DNA of 64,000 bases from Lentzea aerocolonigenes (GCF_000974445.1 NZ_BBOJ01000013.1:214162-278161), one strand, 5' to 3'; positions 16,880-25,604 are shown, numbered from the stretch's first letter. Notes: generated from the sequence alone by a model not told the origin. A program made the numbers and translations.

Positions 16880-17649
16880 GCCGTCTCCCCCAGGAAGAAC
16901 TTGAGATAGCGCTGGTCGACGTGGTCCATGCCGAGAAGGATGAAGAGGTCCGCGACGCCGAAGTCGGCGTCGAGCGCGGGCCGTCCGCAGATCTTGGCTC
17001 CGAGCCGCAGGTAGCCCTTGAGCAGCGGTGGCAGCACGGTCTTCGCGGGCCGCGCGATCGCGTCGACGTCCCAGGGGTGGTGCGGCGTGACGCGGTACTG
17101 CTCGGGCGCGTAGTGCTTGGCGTGCACCGTGTCCCACACGCCGGCCGCGAGGCTGCCGCCGTCCTGCAACGGGATCGAGGCGCAACCGACGAGCCACTTG
17201 TGACCGCTCAGCAGCATGTACCGCGCGATGCCCGCCCAGACGAGGCTGACGACGGCCCCGTTGCGGTGGTCGGGGTGCACGCAGGAACGTCCGGTCTCGA
17301 CCGTGGTGTGGCGGATGCCGTCGAGGTTCGAGAGGTCGAACTCGCCGTCGCTGTAGAGCCGTCCGGCTTCCCGCGCGCGCTCGGGCGGCAGCATCCGGTA
17401 GCCGCCGACGATCTCGCCGGTGCGGTCGTCGCGGACCACGAGGTGGTCGCAGTGCTCGTCGAACTCGTCGACGTCGTGGCCGGGTACGGCGGTGTGCAGC
17501 GTCGCGCCCATCTCGCCGGCGAACACCTCGTAGCGCAGCTTCTGCGCGGCCACGACTTCTTCGCTGTCACGGGCGACGAGGAGGGAGTAGTGAGGGGTGT
17601 CCTCGCCCTGCTGGGCGGGGGTGCTGACAAGCAGTTGCGGCTGCGTCAT
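16876..17649 (-). CDS. OlsB-like GNAT N-acyltransferase
   Basis: A 257-aa protein of the GNAT branch that includes ornithine-acyl-ACP N-acyltransferases and hemolysin-like proteins. Recognisable segments: AAQKLRYEVFAGEMGA, DEFDEHCDHLVVRD, GGYRMLPPERA, ETGRSCVHPDHRNG and LVGCASIPLQDGG. The C-terminal part (GVADLFILLGMDHVDQRYLKFF) is also family-typical. It is the first gene of the overlapping operon leading to mnmA. The probable reaction is N-acylation of an amino acid with a 3-hydroxy fatty acid, assigned by family and by the adjacent PlsC-like gene. Confidence 0.8.
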   Translation of the reverse strand: MTQPQLLVSTPAQQGEDTPHYSLLVARDSEEVVAAQKLRYEVFAGEMGATLHTAVPGHDVDEFDEHCDHLVVRDDRTGEIVGGYRMLPPERAREAGRLYSDGEFDLSNLDGIRHTTVETGRSCVHPDHRNGAVVSLVWAGIARYMLLSGHKWLVGCASIPLQDGGSLAAGVWDTVHAKHYAPEQYRVTPHHPWDVDAIARPAKTVLPPLLKGYLRLGAKICGRPALDADFGVADLFILLGMDHVDQRYLKFFLGETA

Positions 17650-17719
17650 GCGAACCAGGGTGAAGCCGGGCAGGCGAATGACAGCAGGTCAGAACGATGA
17701 CGCCTCAGTGGCAGTCGGG

Positions 17720-18520
17720 TTAACCCGTGGTGCGGTTGATCGTGTCCGAGTCCCACGTGACGGCGTCGTCGGCCTTGACGGGATGCGCCTCGAGCCCGGT
17801 GTCGGCCAGCACGTCGGCGATGGTTTCGGCACTGCCACCGACGTAGGTGGTCATCATGTCGACGTCCGTGGCGACGCACCACGCCTGGTCCGCGGGCCAC
17901 CACAGGTTCGGGTGCAGCCGGCGATCGGGTTCCGCGAGCGGCCAGCGTTCGTCGCCCAGCGGGAACGCCGCCGCGGCCACCGGACCAACGAGCAGGTGCA
18001 TACCGCGGTCGGGCACGTCGAACCGAGGCCCGGCGGTCCAGCGCCCGGCCAGGTCTCCGTAGCCCTCCCAGACCGCCAGCCAGCACCGGCCGGGAGTGCC
18101 GGTGTGCCTGGTCAGCAGGGTGGCGAGGCGGGCGGCGACGGAGGTCGGCATCGCGCCCAGCACCGGTTCGTCGTCCCACACGCCCGCGCGGGCCGGAAGG
18201 CTGCCGAGGTCTTTGCCCCATTTTTCGGGATTCGTTGTTTCGCCCGGCAACGGCGGATTGATCTGCCGCCACTGCGCGAGCGGGTGCATGACCCGGTGGT
18301 GCGCTTCTGCTATTTCACTCCAGCGCACCGGTTCGGCACCGTTTTCCGCGATTCTGCGATACCCGGGGTGGAACACGCGTGCGTAGGCCGGGAAAACCGG
18401 CGGCACAATCGAGCCGACCGTGCCGTCGAAGTTTCGGACACCGGCGACAACCCACGCGGAAGCGTGAGCTGTCGCCGCCGGAGCCGGCTTCGGTGCGCCG
18501 CCAACGGGACTTGTCGTCAT
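17720..18520 (-). CDS. Conserved actinobacterial hypothetical protein, 266 aa
   Basis: A soluble protein without signal peptide. It has a Trp- and Pro-rich sequence with segments such as GVWDDEPVLGAMP, CWLAVWEGYGDL, LWWPADQAWCVATDVDMMTTYVGG and VTWDSDTINRTTG. I recall similar hypothetical proteins in many actinomycetes but no assigned function. ATG 18520 follows the secreted protein gene by 12 nt on the same strand. A 70-bp gap separates it from the operon downstream, so it may be transcribed with either neighbour. Confidence 0.7.
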   Translation of the reverse strand: MTTSPVGGAPKPAPAATAHASAWVVAGVRNFDGTVGSIVPPVFPAYARVFHPGYRRIAENGAEPVRWSEIAEAHHRVMHPLAQWRQINPPLPGETTNPEKWGKDLGSLPARAGVWDDEPVLGAMPTSVAARLATLLTRHTGTPGRCWLAVWEGYGDLAGRWTAGPRFDVPDRGMHLLVGPVAAAAFPLGDERWPLAEPDRRLHPNLWWPADQAWCVATDVDMMTTYVGGSAETIADVLADTGLEAHPVKADDAVTWDSDTINRTTG

Positions 18521-18532
18521 GCCCTCATCGTC

Positions 18533-19057
18533 TCAGCAGTTGGTGATGCGGGCGCTGCGGCCGAAAGCGTTGATCCGGCCCGTCGCCGGCCGGTAGCCGG
18601 GCGGGAAGGTGATCTCGCCACCGACCCAGCTGTCGTACACGCGGTTGTTGACGCAGGCCGTGTTGGCGTGGTTGGTCGCCTTGTTGCGACCCGTCGCCAC
18701 GCTGTTGCGCGCGGACGTGCCGGCCAGCCTGCCGTCGCGGTAGATCGCGCCGCGCACCGCGATCCTGGGGACGCTGGACGTGCACGTGATGTTGACGTGC
18801 ACGTTCGCCCTGGTCGAATCCGTGTGCGACTTGTGCGGGTTGTCCGTGTTGCCACGGCACGTGATCACGGCCTGCGCGCTCAGACCGTCACCGTCGGACA
18901 CCGCGGTGATCTCCAGCTGACCCGGCTGCGCGCTGTCGATGACGGACGGCGCGGCGGACTCGGCCTCCTCGGCCGCCGACGCGACCCCGGTGGTCGTGAT
19001 CAGTGCCGACACGGCCAGCACGGCTGCCGCGATGAACGACGACTTCCTGTTCCCCAT
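18533..19057 (-). CDS. Secreted protein of unknown function, 174 aa
   Basis: A clear signal peptide (KSSFIAAAVLAVSALITTTGVASA) with cleavage near residue 28. The mature part has four cysteines (ITCRGN, NITCTSS, TACVNN and a C-terminal Cys), suggesting two disulfides, and beta-strand-like sequence such as RANVHVNITC and IAVRGAIYRDGRLAGT. A GGGAG ribosome site lies about 12 nt before the ATG at 19057. It probably folds as a small extracellular beta protein. No catalytic motif is visible. Confidence 0.75.
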   Translation of the reverse strand: MGNRKSSFIAAAVLAVSALITTTGVASAAEEAESAAPSVIDSAQPGQLEITAVSDGDGLSAQAVITCRGNTDNPHKSHTDSTRANVHVNITCTSSVPRIAVRGAIYRDGRLAGTSARNSVATGRNKATNHANTACVNNRVYDSWVGGEITFPPGYRPATGRINAFGRSARITNC

Positions 19058-19260
19058 GGAGTGTGTTCTCCCTCAGTCTTTCCCCAGTAGCGCACCGAAC
19101 AGGTGCGGATGAAGCATTGTGCGAGGAAGACACCCCAGAATTGACCCCAGTGAGCATCGCCCCCACAACAATGCAGCTGCGACAATTCCGGGTCACGACG
19201 GCGAGAGGTACCGCCGAACAGTCGAATCGATCTTGCTCTGGCCAGGATTCCGGACAACGA

Positions 19261-19295
19261 AAAAGGGTGCCAGGACCGAATCCTGACACCCTTTT
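19261..19295 (-). terminator. Terminator after etfA
   Basis: A hairpin with 9-bp outer and 5-bp inner stem separated by one mismatch (19261-19275 with 19281-19295), loop CCGAA. On the minus strand it ends in CTTTT, immediately downstream of the etfA stop. Confidence 0.8.
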
Positions 19296-19312
19296 CACAA
19301 CTGCGGCCTTGT

Positions 19313-20266
19313 TCAGCCCTTGCGCTTCTTGACCTCGTCGGTCAGCTGCGGCGCGACGTTGAACAGGTCGCCCACGACACCGAAGTCGGCGATCTCGAAG
19401 ATCGGCGCCTCGGGGTCCTTGTTGACCGCGACGATCGTCTTCGAGGTCTGCATGCCCGCACGGTGCTGGATGGCACCGGAGATGCCCAGCGCCACGTACA
19501 GCTGCGGCGAGACCGTCTTACCGGTCTGGCCGACCTGGAACTGGTGCGGGTAGTAGCCGGAGTCGACCGCGGCGCGCGAGGCACCGACGGCGGCACCGAG
19601 CGAGTCGGCGAGCTCCTCGACGACGGAGAACTTCTCCGCCGAGCCGACGCCACGACCACCGGAGACGACGACCGAGGCCTCGGTCAGCTCCGGGCGGTCG
19701 CCACCGACGACGGCCTCACGGCTGGTGACCTTCGCGGCCTTGGCGGTGTCCACCGAGATGGAGACCGACTCGTCCAGCACGGCGTCCGCCGGGGACTCCT
19801 CGGCCTCGACGCCGCCGGGGCGGACGGTGATGACCGGGGTGCCCTTGCTGACCTTCGCCTTGACGACGAACGCGCCACCGAAGATCGACTGCACGCCGGT
19901 GCCGTCGGCCTCGACGTCCACGACGTCGACCAGCCAGCCGGAGTCGATGCGCACGGCGAGACGGCCCGCGACCTCCTTGCCCTCCACGGTCGCGGAGACG
20001 AGCACCGCGGACGCGTTCGGGGCGAGCGCGGCCAGGGCGTCGACCTTCGGGGTGGTGAGGAAGTTGACGGCGTCGTCGGACTCGACGGCGTAGACCTTCG
20101 CGGCGCCGAACTTGCCGAGCGACTCACGGATCTTCGACGCGGTGCCGGGCGCACCCACGACCACCGCGGACGGCGTGCCGAGACGGCGCGCTGCCGTCAG
20201 CAGCTCGTAGCTGACCTTCTTGACCTCGCCGTCGACGTGGTCGACCAGAACCAGAACTTCAGACAT
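19313..20266 (-). CDS. etfA: Electron transfer flavoprotein alpha subunit
   Basis: A 317-aa FAD-binding subunit of ETF, which passes electrons from acyl-CoA and other dehydrogenases to the quinone pool. The C-terminal FAD domain is well conserved: VVSGGRGV, AAVDSGYYPHQFQVGQTGK, LYVALGISGAIQHRAGM and IVAVNKDPEAPIF. ATG 20266 has a GGGAGGGG ribosome site. It is 13 nt downstream of etfB, the usual order, and is followed by a hairpin terminator. This gene pair corresponds to mycobacterial Rv3029c-Rv3028c. Confidence 0.97.
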   Translation of the reverse strand: MSEVLVLVDHVDGEVKKVSYELLTAARRLGTPSAVVVGAPGTASKIRESLGKFGAAKVYAVESDDAVNFLTTPKVDALAALAPNASAVLVSATVEGKEVAGRLAVRIDSGWLVDVVDVEADGTGVQSIFGGAFVVKAKVSKGTPVITVRPGGVEAEESPADAVLDESVSISVDTAKAAKVTSREAVVGGDRPELTEASVVVSGGRGVGSAEKFSVVEELADSLGAAVGASRAAVDSGYYPHQFQVGQTGKTVSPQLYVALGISGAIQHRAGMQTSKTIVAVNKDPEAPIFEIADFGVVGDLFNVAPQLTDEVKKRKG

Positions 20267-20279
20267 GACTTCCCCTCCC

Positions 20280-21062
20280 TCAGATGAGCTTCTGGCCGAC
20301 GAGGAACTCGGCGATCTTGGATCCACCGTCGCCACCGTCCTCGACGCGCTGACCCGCGCTGCGCGGCGGCTTCGGGGCCGCCTCCAGCACCTGGGTGTAC
20401 GCGCCGGACAGGCCGACCTCGGACGCGTCGATGCCCAGGTCCGCCACCGTGACGGTGGAGACGGGCTTCTTCTTCGCGGCCATGATGCCCTTGAAGGACG
20501 GGTAACGCGGCTCGTTGATCTTCTCGGTCACGGAGACCACGGCCGGCAGCGACGCCTCGAGGAACGCGACGCCCTCGTCGGTCTCGCGCTCACCCTTGAT
20601 CGTCGTGCCCTCGACGGTGACCTTGCGCAGCTGGGTGACCTGCGGCAGACCGAGCAGCTCGGCGAGGATCGCCGGCACGGCGCCCGCGCGGCCGTCGGTG
20701 GCCTCGTTGCCCGCGATGACCAGGTCGACGTTCTCGACCGTGCCGATCGCCTTCGCGAGGACCTTCGCCGTGGCCAGCACGTCCGAACCGTGCAGCGCCT
20801 CGTCACTCACGTGGATCGCCTTGTCGGCACCCATGGACAGCGCCTTGCGGATGGCGTCGGTGGCGCGGTCGGGACCCATGGCGATCACGGTCACCTCACC
20901 GCCGTGGGCTTCCTGCAGCTGCAGGGCCTCTTCGACGGCGCGCTCGTTGATCTCGTCGAGCACGGCATCCGCGGACTCGCGGTCAAGGGTGTGGTCGGCG
21001 TCGGTGAGCTTGCGCTCGGACCAGGTGTCAGGCACCTGCTTGACCAGGACAACAATGTTCAT
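20280..21062 (-). CDS. etfB: Electron transfer flavoprotein beta subunit
   Basis: A 260-aa subunit that binds AMP and pairs with EtfA. Family marks: MNIVVLVKQVPDTWSE at the N-terminus, VIAMGPDRATDAIRKALSMG, LVIAGNEATDGRAGAVP and the recognition segment PAVVSVTEKINEPRYPSFKG. ATG 21062 follows an AGAGGA ribosome site. It is the first gene of the etfBA operon, divergent from the first DegV gene with a 216-bp gap that must hold both promoters. Confidence 0.97.
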   Translation of the reverse strand: MNIVVLVKQVPDTWSERKLTDADHTLDRESADAVLDEINERAVEEALQLQEAHGGEVTVIAMGPDRATDAIRKALSMGADKAIHVSDEALHGSDVLATAKVLAKAIGTVENVDLVIAGNEATDGRAGAVPAILAELLGLPQVTQLRKVTVEGTTIKGERETDEGVAFLEASLPAVVSVTEKINEPRYPSFKGIMAAKKKPVSTVTVADLGIDASEVGLSGAYTQVLEAAPKPPRSAGQRVEDGGDGGSKIAEFLVGQKLI

Positions 21063-21278
21063 AGGTCCTCTTCGACCTCCTGCGGACGGGCGGCGACGCT
21101 TGCGCAGAGGACTTTAGGGACTGCGCCGCCGGGTGTTCACGACCCTGCCATCACCCGGATGTTACCCGCCAGTAGCACCCCTGCAAACGGCAGCAAGCAC
21201 CCCGCTAGCGTGACAGTTGTCACCCGTTGACGACACCTTTTGAGATGTAACCCATTCGGAGGACTAGGCTGCGCCGAC

Positions 21279-22121
21279 ATGTACCGGCGAGTAGCAATCG
21301 TGACCGACTCCACGGCCTGTCTCCCGGCGCAGCTGACTGATCAACTCGGCATCGAGGTGGTGCAGATCCAGGTGCGGATCGGCGACCACACCGACGACGA
21401 GTCCCGCATCCCGGTCCCCGAGCTGGTCTCCGCCATGCGTGCCAACGTGCCCGTGGCGACGATCCCGCCCGACCCCGGCGCGTTCTTCTGGACGTACAAC
21501 GAACTGGCCGCGCAAGGCGTCCGTTCGATCGTGTCCATCCACGTGTCGAGCCGCCAGTCCGCGACCGTGGAGGCGGCCCGCGCGGCCGCCGCCCAGGTCC
21601 GCGTCCCGGTGCACGTCATCGACACCCAAACCTGCGGGATGAGCATCGGCTACGCAGTCCAGGCCGCCGCGAAGGTGGCCGAGGCGGGCGGCAACCTCGA
21701 AAGAGTGCTCGCGACCGCCCAGCACCGCTTCGACAGATCCACCGAGCTGATCTACGTCGACACCCTCGAGTACCTGCGGCGCGGCGGCCGCATCGGTGCC
21801 GCGGCGGCGTTGGTCGGCGGCGTCCTGTCGATGAAGCCCCTGCTGACCATGGCCGACGGCCAGATCACCCCGCTGGACAAGGTGATCGGCGCCGACCGCG
21901 CGCTCAACCGGATGCTGGACATCGCGATCAAGCGCGCGGGCACCGACACCGTCGACGTCGCCGTCGAGCACTTCGACGCGGAAGAGAAGGCCACCCGGCT
22001 GCTGCGCAAGCTCCGCAAGGGCGTGCCCAACGTCCGCCAGTTCATGTTGACGCAGGTCAGCTCGGCGATCGGCGCCCACGTGGGCCCCGGCGCGCTGGGC
22101 ATCACCGTTTCGCCGGTCTGA
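21279..22121 (+). CDS. DegV family fatty-acid-binding protein (copy 1)
   Basis: A 280-aa protein with the DegV fold, which binds a fatty acid and in other bacteria (FakB) presents it to a kinase. Motifs: AIVTDSTACLP at the N-terminus, SSRQSATVEAA, VIDTQTCGMSIGY, IYVDTLEYLRRGGRIG and the C-terminal HVGPGALGITVSP. ATG 21279 gives the same length as the second DegV gene at 25605, a clear paralogue. No FakA kinase gene is in the window. It may be co-transcribed with the 49-aa gene 68 bp downstream. Confidence 0.92.
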   Translation: MYRRVAIVTDSTACLPAQLTDQLGIEVVQIQVRIGDHTDDESRIPVPELVSAMRANVPVATIPPDPGAFFWTYNELAAQGVRSIVSIHVSSRQSATVEAARAAAAQVRVPVHVIDTQTCGMSIGYAVQAAAKVAEAGGNLERVLATAQHRFDRSTELIYVDTLEYLRRGGRIGAAAALVGGVLSMKPLLTMADGQITPLDKVIGADRALNRMLDIAIKRAGTDTVDVAVEHFDAEEKATRLLRKLRKGVPNVRQFMLTQVSSAIGAHVGPGALGITVSPV

Positions 22122-22189
22122 TCTTCGGGAACTCCGGGTGCTGTTCCGTCCGTTGAACTGGACGTAACGGACACCTGGAGGGACCTCAG

Positions 22190-22339
22190 ATGGCCTCGTT
22201 CATGGACAAGATCGCCAGGTTCCTGCGCAGCCCGCAGGGCCACAAGCTCCAAGCCAAGGCGCGGCAGATGGCTCAGGACCCGCGCAAGCGCGCGCAGGCC
22301 GAGCAGCTGCTGCGCAAGCTCCGCGGCAGGAAGCACTAG
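22190..22339 (+). CDS. Small basic helical protein, 49 aa
   Basis: A short gene with a strong ribosome site (GGAGGG, 7-8 nt before ATG 22190). The product is helical and very basic in its second half (KARQMAQDPRKRAQAEQLL, then a Lys/Arg-rich tail) with an amphipathic N-terminus (MASFMDKIARFLRS). I recall similar 45-55 aa basic proteins in actinomycetes with no known function; nucleic acid or membrane surface binding would suit the charge. Its stop is 11 bp from the end of the convergent PEP-mutase-like gene. Confidence 0.7.
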   Translation: MASFMDKIARFLRSPQGHKLQAKARQMAQDPRKRAQAEQLLRKLRGRKH

Positions 22340-22350
22340 CGCCTGCATCG

Positions 22351-23154
22351 CTAGTTGAACAGGGCGTTGAGCTCGCCGTACTCGATGCCACCCTCGACGC
22401 TGCCGTACGTGCCGCGCGTCAGCAGCTCTTCGGCTGCCTTCTTGGCGACGGCGTAGGCAGCCTCGGCCACCGCTGATCCGAGGCTCATCCGCGCGACGCC
22501 CGCCTTCGCCAACTCGTCGACGGCGGGCGCGCCCGGCCCCACCAGAACGTTGAGCGGGGCGTTGATGCCCTTGGCCAGCTCCGTGACGATCTCGAGGTCG
22601 GTCACGCCCGGCACGAAGATGCCACTGGCCCCGGCTTCGAGGAAGGCCTCGGCGCGGTCGAGGGTGTGCTTGAGGCGGCCCTCGGGCTCGCCGATGCCGC
22701 GCAGATACACGTCGATCCGAGCGTTGATGTACAGGTCCGGAGCGGCCTCACGTGCCGCCGCCAACCGTTCCTTCTGCTCCTGGACGTCCCGCAGCACGCC
22801 TCCGAGCCCGTCCTCGATGTTGACGCCGGACGCCCCCGCCTCGGTGACGGCCTTGGCAGTCGCACCGACCTCCTCGGCTGTGTCGCCGAAGCCCGACTCG
22901 ATGTCCGCCGTCACCGGAACCTCGACCGCCTCGGCGATCCTGGCGACGAGATCGATGACGAGGTCGCGGTCGACCTTGTTGCCGTCGGCCGCACCGAGAG
23001 TCCACGCCACGCCGGCACTGGTGGTGGCGACGGCCTTGGCGCCGGCGGCCTCGGCGATGAGGGCGGAGGCGACGTCCCAGGCGTTGGGGAGGGCGAGCGG
23101 GCCGGGGCGGTGGAGGGCGTGGAAGAGCGCGGTGCGGTCAGCGGCAGAAGGCAT
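22351..23154 (-). CDS. Isocitrate lyase/PEP mutase superfamily protein
   Basis: A 267-aa TIM-barrel enzyme of the PEP mutase/isocitrate lyase superfamily. Metal and substrate motifs: LPNAWDVASA, TADIESGFGDTAEEV, GVNIEDGLG, YINARIDVYLRG and GIFVPGV. The missing KKCGH-type cysteine motif argues against isocitrate lyase itself; cleavage of a 2-methylisocitrate-like or oxaloacetate-like acid is possible. ATG 23154 is preferred over the upstream TTG by family alignment. It stands alone, with a 71-bp gap to the operon upstream. Confidence 0.85.
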   Translation of the reverse strand: MPSAADRTALFHALHRPGPLALPNAWDVASALIAEAAGAKAVATTSAGVAWTLGAADGNKVDRDLVIDLVARIAEAVEVPVTADIESGFGDTAEEVGATAKAVTEAGASGVNIEDGLGGVLRDVQEQKERLAAAREAAPDLYINARIDVYLRGIGEPEGRLKHTLDRAEAFLEAGASGIFVPGVTDLEIVTELAKGINAPLNVLVGPGAPAVDELAKAGVARMSLGSAVAEAAYAVAKKAAEELLTRGTYGSVEGGIEYGELNALFN

Positions 23155-23225
23155 GATCAAGTGATATCAGCAGGTACCGACAAAAGTCCGGCGAGTTTCG
23201 GACGGGAACCGAAGACTTTCGGACA

Positions 23226-23774
23226 CTAGTTGCTGCCGGCCTTCCGGCGGACCTCTTCGAACGTGCGCAGGTAGCGCTGCCGGAAGTCTTCCCGCTCCAC
23301 CCACGTCGTGTGTTCGACCGGCTGGGGCTCGGCGGGAGGAGGCAGCGTCGCCTCCACGACGACGTCAGGCTCCGGTTCGGGTTCCTCGACCTCAGCCTCG
23401 GCGACCTCCGCCTCAACAGGCTCCGGTTCGCTCTCGACCTCAACGGCCTCCGGTTCGACCTCGGCCGGCTCGGGCTCCGGCTCGGGCTCCACCTCGGCCT
23501 CCGGCTCCGCGACCGGCGCGGCCAGCACCGAAAGCGCCGGCTCCAGCTGCGGCAGCCCCACCACCGGGTTGCGGTGGATCGGGCGCGAGTCGTAGTCGTC
23601 CTCCACCGGTTCCACGAGCGCGGGCTTTTCCACCCACGTCCGCTCCACCGGCTCGTCCGAAGGAGAAGGCGATGCGGCGTCTTCGCGGCGTCTCAGCACC
23701 ACGTACATGAGGGCCGCCCCCAACGTGAAGGACAGCACGCACAAACCGAAGACGATTCCGACGGCCCCTGCCAT
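23226..23774 (-). CDS. Membrane-anchored acidic Pro/Glu-rich protein
   Basis: A 182-aa protein with one N-terminal transmembrane helix (VGIVFGLCVLSFTLGAALMYVVL), a stop-transfer RRRE, then a long low-complexity stretch rich in Glu, Pro, Val and Ala (~80-150), ending in a short charged helix (REDFRQRYLRTFEEVRRK). The topology suggests a cytoplasmic disordered acidic arm anchored in the membrane. It is the last of three same-strand genes with a DivIVA-like coiled coil and an OmpA-like protein, 10 nt after the latter. It may act as an adaptor in envelope or polar growth machinery; this is inference. Confidence 0.7.
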   Translation of the reverse strand: MAGAVGIVFGLCVLSFTLGAALMYVVLRRREDAASPSPSDEPVERTWVEKPALVEPVEDDYDSRPIHRNPVVGLPQLEPALSVLAAPVAEPEAEVEPEPEPEPAEVEPEAVEVESEPEPVEAEVAEAEVEEPEPEPDVVVEATLPPPAEPQPVEHTTWVEREDFRQRYLRTFEEVRRKAGSN

Positions 23775-23784
23775 GCGAAGGCTC

Positions 23785-24342
23785 CTAGCTGACGAGGACG
23801 TCGACCTGAGGTCCGAAGTCCGAGGGCGGGCCCCAGACGGGGTCCACGATCACCCGAGTGGTGATGACGCTCTCCACCCCTTGCGCGGCCAGGTAGTCCC
23901 GCACCAGGCCGGCGCGCTCCATCGCGAGCACGTCACAGCGGTGCGAGGCCGTCTCGCCGTTCCACGCGTGGGAGACCAGGGTCACTGCGCCGCCGGAGAT
24001 GTTGCGCAGCACACTGGCCAGGCTCCGGCGCACGTCCTCGCCGCGGCCCACCAGGGACGCGGTGCCCGGCGCGAACGTGATGCCCTTGACGGCGTGCGAC
24101 GTGAACAGGTCGCGCACGTTCTGCTGTGCGACCGCCGCCGGCACCAGCAGGGGTGCGGGCGGCTGCATCCGCTGCGGTGGCAGGGAGTCCCAGATCTGCA
24201 CCGGGCCGCTGCGCACGTCCGGCACGGCGGGAGACGACGAGAGCGCCGTCTCCAGTTCCTCGCCGTACACGGAGAACCCGAACGCCGTCACCGACGCGGG
24301 CACCATCAGCGCACCGACGACCAGCGGGACCCAGCGCTTCAC
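23785..24342 (-). CDS. OmpA-like domain envelope protein
   Basis: A 185-aa protein with an N-terminal signal anchor (VPLVVGALMVPASVTAFGFSV) and a C-terminal domain with OmpA/MotB-like features: GITFAPGTASLVGRGEDVRRSL, LVSHAWNGETASHRCDVLAMERAGLVRDYLAAQGV and a final VDV strand. In this family such domains bind peptidoglycan peptides, although the usual Asp/Arg pair is only partly matched here (AWNGETA in place of the typical GHTD). GTG 24342 overlaps the coiled-coil gene stop as GTGA. Confidence 0.7.
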   Translation of the reverse strand: MKRWVPLVVGALMVPASVTAFGFSVYGEELETALSSSPAVPDVRSGPVQIWDSLPPQRMQPPAPLLVPAAVAQQNVRDLFTSHAVKGITFAPGTASLVGRGEDVRRSLASVLRNISGGAVTLVSHAWNGETASHRCDVLAMERAGLVRDYLAAQGVESVITTRVIVDPVWGPPSDFGPQVDVLVS

Positions 24343-25289
24343 GACGCGGCCACCTGTTCCGGGATGTGCACCGGTGCGACGCGGTCGGCGGCCACCGACA
24401 GGGCCGCGCGGGCCGCGGACAGCTGCGAGTGGACGACGCGGCGGAGCTCGTGCAGCTCGTCGGTCCGTTCGGCGACCTCGGCCAGGCGGCGGTTCGCCTC
24501 GCGGCACGCCACCTTCACCACGAACTCCGCGCGGGCCTTCGCGAGCGCCTCCTGTTCCTGGAGGTGCTGCGCGGCCTCGTTGCGGCGGCGCGTCATGGTG
24601 AGCTCGAAGAACTGCTGGGCCTTCTCGCGCTTGCGTTCGGAGTCGGCCTCCAGCGAGTTGCACTGCAGGGCCGTCTCGCGCAGCAGCATGTCGGCGTCGG
24701 CCTGGGCCTGCGCGACCGCCTCTGTGCACTCGCGCTCGACCTCGTCGGCGCGCTGGCGGTGCTGGGCTTCGAGATCGGCGCAGCGGCGCTCCATCTCGAT
24801 CTCGCGGCGCTCCATCGCGGCGGCACGGGAGGCGCAGTCCTGGCGGGACGCGTAGAGCTCGGACTCGGCCTCGGACCGCATGGCGGCCGCCTCGCGCTCG
24901 GCCTCGGCGCGCAACGCGGCCACCTCGACGTCGGTGCGGGCGCGGAGGTCGTTGCACTCGCGCTCGGCCTGCAGGTGCATCTCCGCGGTCTCGTCCTCGG
25001 CGAGGCGGAGCATGCGGTGCATCCGCTCGGTGGCGCTGGCGTGCGAGCCGGACGTCTGTTCCAGGCGTTCGATCCTGGCGCGCGCCTCCTCGAGGTCCTG
25101 ACGCGTCATTTCCAGGAGCTTGCGCAAATCGGCCGCCTGCGCCAGAGCTTCGGCCCGGTCGAGACTCGTGAAGCGCAGCTGCTCCTCGAGATTCTCGATG
25201 TGCTCGATGACCTGACGTCGATGAAAACCTCGGTACACAACGTCGAAAGCGGCGTGCAGCGGAACTAGTTCCTGCTCTTTTGCACCCAT
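24339..25289 (-). CDS. DivIVA-like long coiled-coil protein
   Basis: About 316 aa. Residues ~8-45 resemble the DivIVA N-terminal membrane-curvature domain (FDVVYRGFHRRQVIEHIENL). The rest is almost continuous heptad coiled coil rich in Glu, Arg and Ala up to ~residue 300, with scattered Cys. DivIVA/Wag31-like proteins mark cell poles and direct tip growth in actinomycetes, and some paralogues (FilP, Scy) form filaments. ATG 25289 is chosen because AGGTG lies just upstream; GTG 25295 is possible. It overlaps the OmpA-like gene by 4 bp, so cytoskeleton and envelope functions are linked here. Confidence 0.75.
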   Translation of the reverse strand: MGAKEQELVPLHAAFDVVYRGFHRRQVIEHIENLEEQLRFTSLDRAEALAQAADLRKLLEMTRQDLEEARARIERLEQTSGSHASATERMHRMLRLAEDETAEMHLQAERECNDLRARTDVEVAALRAEAEREAAAMRSEAESELYASRQDCASRAAAMERREIEMERRCADLEAQHRQRADEVERECTEAVAQAQADADMLLRETALQCNSLEADSERKREKAQQFFELTMTRRRNEAAQHLQEQEALAKARAEFVVKVACREANRRLAEVAERTDELHELRRVVHSQLSAARAALSVAADRVAPVHIPEQVAAS

Positions 25290-25604
25290 GGTCACCTACT
25301 CACTCAACCAGGCTGAAGATTGTGCGAGCTTACCCACGGCCGGTACCGCCAACCAGCGTCGACAGCGCACGGAACGGGTGCCTGTAACACGTGGAATAAC
25401 GTCCCTTTCCTGCACAAACAAGGCAGCTTAAGATCAACTCCAAACAACAGGCAGTCACCCGATTGTGTCAAGTAGGACGCCTTTCCGAGGGGATCACTCC
25501 GTGCGTTCGCCGTGTACGGAATGCAACCGCCCAGGCGTAGATCACACGAATTGCCATCGATCGGTCGTGGCTACTTCGATCACCCTTGGTTAACCTTCTC
25601 GTTC
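25290..25604. other. Divergent intergenic region (315 bp)
   Basis: A gap between the coiled-coil gene and the second DegV gene. It is AT-richer than its flanks and must contain both promoters, but I see no convincing hairpin, operator or gene. An in-frame ATG at 25512 would add ~31 non-family residues to DegV and is not favoured. Confidence 0.5.

Noticed and set aside
25512..25604. Longer N-terminus for the second DegV protein from ATG 25512
   Set aside because: It adds ~31 residues absent from the paralogue and the family; the GTG at 25605 gives the matching 280-aa length.
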